DNA of 35,339 nucleotides from Deltaproteobacteria bacterium RIFOXYD12_FULL_55_16. Its GTDB lineage: Bacteria; Desulfobacterota; Desulfobulbia; Desulfobulbales; Desulfurivibrionaceae. Positions 18,701 to 30,700 of this stretch are shown in pieces (the stretch's first letter is position 1; every line of letters starts with the position of its first letter). A program made the translations under genes and the position numbers. Below the pieces are notes generated by a model that saw nothing but the letters and a program-made list of their open reading frames with translations, was not told where the DNA came from and made no database searches. The stretch lies in assembly GCA_001799255.1 (NCBI GenBank), contig MGTC01000046.1:1-35339 (forward strand), given 5' to 3'.

Positions 18701-21700
18701 GGCGCAGCTTTCGTGATCGACACCGACGATGCGAATGGCGCCGCCGGCGACATCCTGTTCAACACCAGTAGTACCATCACTGCCAACGCGAAAAACCTGA
18801 CCTTCGATGCCGATGGAAACCTGGTCGCAGGTGATGGCAACGTCACCCTGCCCGGAACGGTCACTCTGACCACCGGCAATCTGACCGTGGACGGCGAAAC
18901 GATTACCCTTTCCGCGATCACCACCGGCGGCGGCGCGGTTGACCTCAACGCCGACTCCAGCGACCTTGATCCGGCAGGTCATGACATCGTCTTCAACGGT
19001 AGCGGCATCGACACCACCACGGGCGGCACCACCGCCGCAGGCTCGATCACCCTGACTTCCGGCGGCGGCGATGACACCATGGAATTGAACAACGCCGGCG
19101 GCACCGTGACCCTGCGCACCGACGGCACAGCGGATGCCGGGATTACCATCGGCATCCAGATTGAAGACAACAACGGCGAGTCCCTGACCCTCGACGCCGG
19201 TACCGGCGCGGTGGATATCAACGCCTCCATCGGCGCGGCAGACCTGATCGGCCTGCTGACCATCGACGGCGGTGTGGTCACCATCGGTGCGGCTGTCGAC
19301 GCGGCTGGCCTTTACGTGGTGGGCAATACCTCGATTGACGTGGATGCCGCTGTCACTATCGACATTAACAACGTCAGTTCCTACTTCCAGTCCAACAGCA
19401 TCGCTAATTCTGGTGCGGGTACTGTGCTTTCCACAGGTGGCACCCAGATATTCGCCCTGCGTGGCGCAACTGCTGCCACCACTTTGAGCGTGGGTAACGA
19501 TGAAGCGACCGGCACCGCCAACATGTCCGATGCGGCGGTCGCGATGTTTAACAACACGATCGCCCTGCAGATTGGCTGGGACGCTACCCAAGCCGATGCC
19601 GGAGGCAGTAATCAGACCGGCATCGTCTATATCAACGGCGCGACGGCAACCGCCAACGGCAACGTCACAGGTGAAGCCGGGACGGGTATCGTGAGCAATG
19701 CTAACAGCCTGACCATTCAGGCTGACAGCGCCGCAGTGCAGGTTACGGACGATATCAACCAGGTATTTGTTGCCGCTGACCAGACGGGCCGCATCACGGT
19801 GAATACCGGATCGGGCCTGACGATCAACAACAGCTCGGCTTTCATGACCGATGATGGCAATATCACGATCAATGGCAACCTGATCCTGGCTGATGGTGTC
19901 AGCTTCAGCATCAATTCGGATTCTGCCAATGCTGCGACTGGCGGCGCTGTAAGCATTACCGGCAACATCCAGGGCAACGGCGGCGGCAATGAATCGCTGC
20001 GCATTGAAACCGGCTTGACGAGTGGTGATGTAACGCTCGGCACCGATGGCGCAAACGTTATCAACGGCTCGGCCGGCGACGTCCGCTTCGGTGACCTCAT
20101 CCTGGACAGTGTCGGGATTGTCACCATTCACGGCGCGGTTACCGGCAATACCATCACCATCGGCGGAACCCTTGAACCCGCAACCGTCAACTTCAACGAC
20201 CCGATCAACCTCGATAACGGCGGGGCAGGCGACGTGCTGGTGGTTAATGCCACCGACGTCAACTTTGCTGCCGACGCCACCGTCACCACCACCACCGGCG
20301 GTAACGTTGTCATCACCGGCAACGGCGCGGCCAGCGACCTTTCCATTCCGTTGGGCGCCACCTTCGACGTCGATGGCTCGGTCACCATTGACAACTTCGA
20401 CAACAGCTTCCAGCTTGGTGCGAACATTACCGCCGACGCGGGCATTACCTTCCAGAACGGTTCCGATGTGACTCTGCTGGAGAACATCACCCTGGATGTG
20501 GATGACATTGCGGGCGGCAACATTAGCATTGAGGCGGTTGACGCCGAAGGCGCGGCAACCTACGAAACCCTGACTCTGCTCGGTTCCGCCACCAGCGACA
20601 TCACCGTCACCGGCCTGCTCGGCGGCACTAATCGTCTGGGTCTGGTCATCGTGACCGATGCACAGGATGTCAACTTCAGCAACAACACGGGTGGTACCCA
20701 CCAAGTCACCGGCATGACCATCGGTAGCGTTACCGCAGTCGAAACTTTCACTGCTGCCGACAACATTGACTCTAATGTCGCGGCTGTGACTATCTCCGCC
20801 GATGACGCCAGTGTTACGGGCACGGCCATCAACATCCAGGGCCTGGATGCAGATGATCAGGCAATCACCTTTAACGCCGATGCCGACGTGGTGCTGGGCG
20901 CTGCGCTCAATTCCACCGGCGCCTTGACCATCCGCGGCACCGTGGTCGGAACCGCGATCAATGCCGGTACCAATGCCGCTGCGGGCGGTTTGGGTATGTC
21001 CGATGCCTCCCTCGCCTTCATCAGCGACAACTTTGCGTCCATTACCTTCGGTCGTACCGGTCAGACCGGCAACATGGACTTCAATGACAACACCGGCAGT
21101 AGCTTAACCTTCAGCTCCAACATTGACTTCATCCTCGACGGCGGCGCCGATTTGACCTTGAGCGACAACCTGAGCACGCTTGGGGCAAGCGCCAGCGATG
21201 ACGGCAATAACGTCACTTTCACTACAAGTGCAGCGAGTTTAATTAACCTTGGCGGCAATATCCTCACTGATGGTGGTCATGTTTCCAGCACTGGCACGGG
21301 CGTCATGGTTGTCACCGCTGGGGCGCTGCGCACCATCGATACCGATGTCAACGCGGCAACCGGCGGCAATGTTGACCTCGACAGCCTGACCGCGATCACC
21401 GGTTCCGTAGCCGGCGCCGATCTGACCATAGATGCCAGCGCGGGCACGACGGGCGGCAATGTCAGCCTGCCGGCGATGACCGGGGCTACGGCCTTCCTGA
21501 ATAACGTGATCGTCAACACCAACGGCGGAACCACCGACGGTTCGGTGACTTTGAACGGCAGCATCAGCCTCGACGACGACGGCGTGGCCGGGGCTTCGAG
21601 CTTCACGGTTACGGGCGGCGGTGATGTGATTGTTTCGTCGACCTTGACCATCGATACCGAGGACAGCAACACCGACGGCGTGGCCGGCGGCGCGGTCAAC

Positions 21701-24700
21701 CTTGGCGCTTCCAATGTTTACGCCGACGCGGCGGGCTACACCCTGACTATCAATACCGGCAACTCCAATGCCGGCGAAACCGGCGGTGCGGTAACCCTGG
21801 GTCTGGTGGACAACAACGCGGGAGATAACAACTATCTGAGCGCGATTATCGTTGACACCGATGCCGCTACCGATGGTGTCATCAACCTGGGCAACAACGT
21901 GCTGGTCAACAGCACGGCCGGCACCGGCATCGAAATGGTCGGCACCGTTTCTTTGGGCGCGGATTTGCGCATGGATACCAACCCCGGCGATGTGGCCCAG
22001 GCCTCCGGCAAGATTGACTTGAGCAAGGCTGACATTAACGGCGCGCAAACCCTGACCCTGGAAACCGGCGGCAATGCCGCTTCCACGACAGCAGGCGCGA
22101 TTGACCTGGGCGATGTTGGGGCAACGGTGCGTCTGACCAGCCTGGTGATTGATACGGCGGGCAATGCCTCCAACGGCACCCTGACCTTTAATGATGACGG
22201 CGGCGATAACAACGACGCCACGGTAACCATCAACACCAACGGCGGCCATGTAGATTTTGCCAAGGTCAAGACCTTTGTGATCGCGGCGGCTGAAACGGTC
22301 AGCATCGACACCGATGTCGATGCCGCAGGCACTGCCGGCTCGGTCTACTTCACCGATGCGACGGATTCGCTCAGTGCCACCATTAACGGCACGGCAACCG
22401 GCGATGAAACTCTGGTGATTGATGCCACTTCCTCTACCGACGGCAATGTGCGCCTCGGTCGGATCGGCGATACCCAGGCTCTGGGCGGCCTGAGCGTGAC
22501 CACCGATCAGGGCATTATCACCCTGTTTGGTGACATCAATACCTCCATCAACGGCGGCTCGGCAGCCAACGGCGCGGTCTTTTTCGGCTCGACCGTAGTG
22601 CTGACCCAAAACACGTCGATCAACACCGATGGTGGAGCTTTTGACAGCAGCCCCGCAACGATCACCTCCAACGCCAGTGGCCCCTGGGATCTGAGCATCA
22701 CCACGACCGACAGCGTTGGCACTGTCGCAGGTAGTATCGCTCTCGGGGTGATTGCTGACGCCGATGGTGCTGGGGTGGTCTACAAAAACGTGAACGCTGT
22801 CGTGCTCGACCTGACCGACACAGTTACAGCCGGGACGTTGACCCTGAACGGCAATATCAGCACCGATTACGATGGAGCCAACGCAGGCAGCGTTACGGTC
22901 AGCGGTGGCGGCGATATCGTGGTATCGGCGGCGAGCATCACCATTGACACCGAACAGGGTGGCGACGCGGTTGGCGGCGCTATCAATCTGGGTGCGAGCG
23001 TCATTTCGAGCGATGCGCTCGATCAGACCCTGACCCTGGATGCCAGTGGTTTGGTCAATGGCGGCACGATCAGCTTTGGCACGGTCACCGTCGATGGTCG
23101 TCAATACCTGGATGCCTTCACCGCCATCACCAATGGCACCGGCAAGATCAACCTGGATTACGACATCACCACCGACGGCCGGGATGCAGCAGCCGATGGC
23201 GTCACCCTCACGGGTAACGTGGAAATCAACGGCAGCCGCACCATCACCACCGAAATCGGCGATGGCGAAGCGGCCGGCAAGATTGATCTCTCCGGCGCTA
23301 CGGTTTATGCCACCACCCTGACCGACGACCTCACCCTGGATGCCAGCGTGGGTGGTGTCTTTAATGGCGGTTTGGTCGATCTTGGCGTGTTTACTGACAA
23401 TTCTGGCGCAGGCAAGTTCGTCAATCAGTTGAATGTTGACACCAGCAGCGCAGGGGCAACCGCTGGCAGCATCACGCTGCACGGCAATATTTCCACCGAC
23501 TACGACGGCGTGGGTGTTACGGGTAATGTGACCTTCACCGGCAACGGCAATGTGATTGTTTCCGCCGCTTCGGTAACCATCGACACCGAGCAGGGCGCGG
23601 CCAACAACGGCGGCGACATCAATCTTGGTGCAACCGGCAATATTTCCTCCGATGCCATCGACCAGACGCTTATTCTGAATGCCACGGGTGCCGGCACGGG
23701 CGGCAACATCGTCTTCGGCCCGGTCAACAGCACCGGCGGCGGCCAGTATCTGGCGCGCTTCTCGGCGACGACCGAGGGGGCGGGCGAGATCAGCCTGGAC
23801 AACAACATCAGCACCGAAGATGCTGACGGCAGCACGGCGAGCTTCGGCGTGCAGTTGAGCGGTCGAGTCGAAGTAGGCGCCGATGTGACCATTGATACAG
23901 CGCAAACGGCGACGGGCGGCCAGATCGACCTGTCGAATGCCACGGTCTACGCCGACGGCACCAATATCGATCTCGATCTGTTGTCCAGTGCCACGGTTAC
24001 CGGCGGCAGTGTCCAGTTGGGTACCTTTGACAACACCGGGGCTACGGGCTACATCAATACCCTGGATATCAATACCAGCGACACCACCGATGCAAGCGCA
24101 CCGGGTACGGTGACCTTGCATCAGAACATCCAGCTTTCCGACAACGGCACTGCAACCGCCTCTGCCTTGAATATCACGGGTGGCGGGAATGTGATCGTGT
24201 CCAATGATGTGACGATCAACACCAGTTCCACGACGGACAATGTTAACTCCGGTGATATTAATTTCGGTGGTTCCAATATCATCCCGGATGCCGCAAACTG
24301 GGATCTCGTTATCAATACCTCGCATGATGACGCAGATGGCGGAGATGTCGACCGTGCCGGTAACGTTGTCAATATGGGCAATGTCACCATAGGCGGCGGC
24401 CAGTACCTGGATTCTATTAACATCAATATGGCCAATGCCGACACCGGCGCTGATGGCACCCTGACCTTCGCCAATGCCACCTCGGTGATTGAGGTGGATG
24501 GAATTGCTGGTAATCAGGAAGTTGTGACTATCACGATCACCGGAAATGTGACCCTGCCGGCGACCGCACTTACTATGGATACCAATCGTTCCGATAGCAC
24601 CATCGTTTCCGGCGCGATCGATATCAGAAACACCATCACCGATGGTTCTGCCACTCTTACCTTGACCACTTCCGGCCACAACGGTGCGGCGGCGCAGAGC

Positions 24701-27700
24701 ACCAGCGCCGGTAATGTTCACGTTGGCGATCTGGGCATCACGACCCCCCTTGACGCGCTGGTCGTTGATACGCGTGGCAGTGTCAATAACGGCATCCTGT
24801 TCCTGCATGACTCTGGTACTGACGGCGTCGGGGCTTGGGCTGCAGGCGTCGCTGAAATTTATACGGACGCAGGTGATGGCACCGGTGGCATTGACTTCAG
24901 CAACGCGGCAGACATAGTTTTGACTGCCAGCGCATTGCTCGATACAGAGCGTGGAGGTGATAACGCGGCGACGGTGATCAACCTGGCGCCGAACACGGTG
25001 ACGGCAACGGATGCCGGGTATTCACTGTTCCTGGATGCGCGTGGTAGTAGCAACGCCACGGTGACCTTGGGTACGTTAACTAATGCCGATGCGAATACCA
25101 ACCAGAACCTCGGCGACAGCTATATCGAGGATTTGCGTATCGAAGGCGGCACGGTCGCCGTGCCTTCCACTGACGCGATCACCGTTACCGGCGGCGTGAT
25201 GATCACCGGCTCCGGCAGCGTCACCATCGACAACACCATCCTGGCCGACCAGGACGCTAACGGGGCCAACGATGTCGGGTCTGGTGGCGATTTTGCCTTC
25301 TTCGGAGTGAATAACGGTCGTGCCACGGCTGCGGCTGCAGCTGACGTAACCATCTCCATCCAGGGCACCAACGTGACCTTTAATGGTTCCGGTGGCACCG
25401 GCGTGCTTGACGGCGACGCAGCCGCAGCCAACAACGTGGAGGTGATCGCCACTACGGGCGATATCCAGTTAGGGCAAGTCCTTGGCGGCTCGGCCGGTAC
25501 GGTTTATCTACAAGCCACGGCAGCTGGCGGTGAGATTGTCGACGTCAATGGCGCGACAAATAACGTCACAGCGCTGACTTTGAATGCCCAGGCCGACCTG
25601 TTGATCGGCCAGGTGCATGGCGACGACGTCATCGACGACCCTGCGGATACCGGCTATGCGGGTAATCCCCTTGAAACGGCGGTGACCAACCTGACCGCAA
25701 TTACGACAAACCCGACTGTTGGCAACTTTAACTTGGTACTCGGTTCGGAAATAGCAATCGACAATACGCTTGGCGGCATCTTGACCGTGACAGCGGTGAC
25801 TCCAGATATGGGCGCGACCGGTTCGGCGTGGATCCGTAACTCCAATGGCGTCACATTGAGCACGGTGGGTGGGCTTGATAACAGCGATAACATTGCCCTG
25901 ATAGCGACGGCTGGCAACGTCACAGTGCCGGATGGTGGTGGTGCTACTGCGACCGACGATTTTAACCTCGGGGCGACCAGCACTGTTAAGCTCGAGGCGG
26001 CAGCCGGTGACGTCATTGCCGGGGGCACCCTCGGCGTGACGGCTAAGACGCTGATCCTCAAGTCGAACGCGTCCGAAACGGTCGTGACTAGTGTTGATCG
26101 CGCGGACATCCATATCTACGGAGCCAGCCACAGCCTGATCTTGACTGAGACTAACGGTCTGATTCTTGAGGATGTTGAAACCAACGATTTGGATGTTAAC
26201 GCCTTGTATGTTGCCGACGGCAATGCAACGATTACGGTTCTGGACGGCAACTTGGCGATTCGCGATGATGTAATAGCCAACGACACAACTGATGACGGTG
26301 TCCGTGCCGGGCTGATCGACGTGGCCGTGGCGAATGGCAACATCACGATCGGCGATGATGGTTCAGCGACGAATATCCAGTCGGTTAATAATGTGGATGC
26401 CGATGTGGCGACTGCCTTGTTTGCTGAAGACGAACCGACCGGCAATGTGGCGATTCGCATTCGCATTACCGATGCTGACGCTGGCGATACACGGTCAATC
26501 ACCGTTGGCAACGCGGCAGGTGATGACGTGAATATCGTTGCCGATGGCGGTGATGTGCTTATTGAAGCGCTGCCGGATGCTTTGGTGGCTATGACGGGGG
26601 TCAATTACCGCCTTGTCGATGTCAAGTCCGATGCCAATATCGATGCCTACAATCTTGCCGGCGATGCGGCGACTGGTTCATTGTCGCTGGCTGGTAGGGT
26701 TATCATCGACGGCGACGTGACGGTGCGGGCTGCCAGGGCGGTAAAACTGCAAGGCTCGACGAGCCACATCATCATCAGCTCTTCTGGAACGACAGGTTCT
26801 GGCACCCTTGAGCTGGCACCGGGTGCCGGGTACGACGTCGTCGTCCAGTCTGGTGGTTTCATTGAAGTCAATGAAGGTACTAATCCGGGTGAAGATGGCA
26901 ACCTGATTATCCGGGCGGCTGACGACTTTATTATGCAGAGTAATACCTATCTGAAGGTCCATGGCAGCGCGTATATCGGCGTCAATCCGGCAACGAGTTT
27001 GCCGTACGCTGGTGCCGACGCGGTAACTGGCGATGTGATACTGAACACGGTATATGTTGATTGGAACAGCAATGGCCAGGGTCAGAGCGGTAATAGTGCA
27101 AGCGGTCTGTATGTCGCGACGGACGGGACAACTGCACAGGTGGCTGAAGCCGGCGAATTTATTTCGGTTGGCGATACTGGTCTGGGTGCTGAGTATGGTG
27201 GGCGCGTTCAGTTCAACAACCTGATCAGCGTCAACGCTTCCGACACGATTCGCAACGTTGTTTCGATCAATGCGGCGAGCAACATCGTGGACAATTTTGC
27301 CGGCCCCGTTACGATTCAGGACGCTTACAGCGTTACCCTGACGACCGGTTCGGGCACTACGGCTACCTTCGGCGCCGGCGGTATTGGCACCAGTGCCGCA
27401 CCGTTGGAGATCGACGCGCAGGTCATTACGGCGACGGTCAGTGCCAACGGCGGCTTGACGACCTCGGGCGGCATCTACATTGATAACAATCCCACTGATC
27501 CGACGTCCTACACGACTGGTGGCCGTACTCATGTCGACATCATGGGATTGACCAACAACGTTAGTGGTGAGGCAATCCGTTATCGTCAAGACAACTATAA
27601 CCTCGACATTGATGCTGGTGGTGCCGGTGTCACAGCGACCGGAGTCGGCAACGTTACGATCGACCCTCCTGTGGATGTTTCGGTCAACGCGGACGTTACC

Positions 27701-30700
27701 TCTGGTGGCGGCGATATCGTGATCGAGGCGACTAACAACATCTCGATCAATACCGGTAATGTCATTACTTCCGGGGTGGGCACCATTAGAATTACGGCCG
27801 ACCAGGATTCCTCGGGGGCCGGCGATCTGACTTTCGATGCCGTTGGTGGATCGGGGACAGAAAAGGTCCGCACGGGGTCTGGTTCAATCACCCTTGCGGG
27901 TGAAAATATCACGCTGAACGACTTTGCGGTGAAAACGACCGGCACGGTGCTGGTCACGGCGGGACAGACCTTAGACAACACTGGGAATATCGCCGGTGAT
28001 AACGACAACACGCAGGATATCGGTGGTGGTGTTATCTCATTGACCGCCAACAATACGATCGGCGGTCTGACCGTCGATGCGACGACGCGCTTGAATGCTG
28101 AAGCTGGCATTAACAATCCGGGAGTAGGCGCCTCAATCGCCATCAAAGATGTTAACACGATGCCGGTTGGTAACATCGATGCCAATGGAAACACTGTGGC
28201 ATTGACGGCCTTGAACGGCAATATTACCGATGCCGATGCTGACGGAGCGGTTGATGTTTCGGGCAGTGTTCTGACTTTGGTCGCAGACAGCGGCTCGGTC
28301 GGTACGGCCGGCGACGCATTAGAAACGAACGTCGTCAGTATCGATGCAACGGCGATCGGCGGTATTATTAATATCAGTGAGCAGGATGCAATTATACTGA
28401 CTTCGGTGACGACGGATGTAGCCGATGCGCACATTACGGTTACCGCGGCCGGAACGATCACGGCTGTGTCGGTTAACGCGAATGCCGGAGCCGCCAACGT
28501 GACGCTGACCACGAATAACGGCGGCAGCATCATCGATAATGGTGCCGATTCCGATGCGATCTCGGGCAGCACCGTGACCTTGCAAGCTGCCAACACCATT
28601 ATACTCGATGGTTCTGGCGGTAATTCCACGGTTGATGCGACCACGCTCAACGCTGTAACCACTGGTGGCACAGGCACCATCACTATCGTGTCCGATGCGA
28701 CCGGTGGCTTGACTTACAATAACGTGGTTGCCGCAGCCGGCGCAATTTCTCTTACTTCGTCCGGCGGAGCGGTGAGCGCGATCAATGTCGTAGCGAACGG
28801 AGGTGGCAATACGGATGATGTCACTATCAATGCCGGGGCCCAGGATGTGGCCGTTACGACGGTGACCGCATCCGGCCTGGGTGATGTGTCTATCACCGCC
28901 GCCAACCTGATCGATGACGCAGTCGATACCACCCGGATCACCGCTGACCAGCTTACCCTGACGATCGGTGTCGGCAATATCGGCGCGGCGGACGAGATCG
29001 ATCTTGCAGTCAATGAAATCCTCAGTGTCACTGGCGCCATTGTGAACCTGGGCGAGTTAAATGATGTCACGGTCACCAGTATCGCCGCCAGCGGCCAGGT
29101 AGACCTGGTTGCCGGTGGCATTGTCACCTTGGCCAGCAGTGGCATAGCAGCAGCCGGGCAGACAGTGAACGTTACCGGCACCGCCATTAACGGCACCAAC
29201 GGTGGCGCAGCCGATATCAGCAGCGCCGCTTTGAGCCTCACCGCGACCAACGGCGGCATCGGGGCCACCACCCAGCTTGAAATCACCGCCACTGGTGTGG
29301 TCAATGCCAATTCCAGCACGGCCAGCGGCAATATCGATATCGAAAGCATCGGTGCCCTGTCTCTGGGCAATGTTAACGCCGGTGCGGGCAACATCAACCT
29401 GGTTAGCAGTGGCGATATTACTGACGGCAATGCCGACACATTAGATAATGCTGGCTACAACCTGAGAGGTGCGGCTGCCACGATCACGACCTCGTCGGAT
29501 GCCGTTGGTTCTGCTGCGAATCGTTTGGAAACCAGCCTGACTGATTTGACTATCAATGTCACTGCCACCACGGTTGGTATCGCCGAAACCAACGCGCTTA
29601 ATATCTTGGGCATTACCGCCTCAGGCGCGGTGAATATCACCGCTTCCGGTCTGGTGGCCATCACTGGCCTGACCGGTGACAGTTTGTCTCTGAATGCGGG
29701 GGCCGGTGACATCACGCAAACCGGCGCCATTGAGATAGCTGCTGGCGCGGCGAACTTTACGGGCGGCAACATTACTTTGACCAACGCCAATAACACCCTT
29801 GGCGCGATCACGGTGAATGCGGGCACGGGTAACGTGTCGATTCGTGAGGATGAGGCGATGAACATCGCCTCTATTACTCATATAGGCGATGTAACCCTGA
29901 CTTCCGCAGGCGCGATCACGGGCGGCAATCAGGAGACAACTGTGACGGTCAACGTCACGGCTAATGCCTTGACCGCCAGTGCAGCGGGTGCGATCACTCT
30001 GGATACGGCTGTATCTGACATTACGGCGACGACCAGTGCGGCAGGCGCGATTACACTGTATGAGCTGGATGGTGTAACCCTGACCAACGTAACGGCGAGC
30101 AACGGTTTGATCAATGTAAACGCTGGTGGCGCGGTAACAGCTACCAATGTGGTGTCCACGACTAATGATAATGCGAACGACATTACGATTCAGGGCACGA
30201 CGATTGTTGCCGGGATCATTAACGCTGGCGCAGATGGCGACGTCTTCCTGACCGCCACTGGCGGAGCGATCACCGACGGAGCGGGCAAGATCACTGCCGA
30301 CCAGGTAACGGCTTCTGCTGCTGGCGCGATGACTCTTGACACGACAGCGGCGGAGATACTGAGCGCCACGACGAGTGCAGCCGGTGCCATTATCATCACG
30401 GAAACCGATGGCATCATCTTGACCAACGTCAACAGCAACAACGGTGCGATCACCGTGACCGCCGGTGGGGCAGTAACGGCGACTCAGCTAATTTCTACTG
30501 CGAATGCTGATGCGAACGACATTACGATTCAGGGCACAACGATAGCCGCCGGGATCATTAACGCTGGTGCGGCAGGCGACGTCTTCCTGACCGCCACTGG
30601 CGGAGCGATCACCGACGGACTGGGCGAGATCACTGCCGACCAGGTAACGGCTTCTGCTGCTGGCGCGATGACTCTTGACACGACAGCGGCGGAGATCCTG

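Noticed and set aside
13469-20704. 2411-aa minus-strand ORF
   Set aside because: Exact antisense register of the tpsA reading frame; composition mirrors the repeat codons; the plus-strand frame has a clear TPS domain. Treated as a shadow ORF.
18700-24800. RTX-type Ca2+-binding nonapeptides
   Set aside because: Asp/Gly/Asn-rich, but no regular GGxGxDxUx tandem pattern could be read.
21239-24808. 1189-aa minus-strand ORF
   Set aside because: Same antisense register as tpsA; no recognisable domain; broken only where sense TCA/TTA/CTA codons occur.
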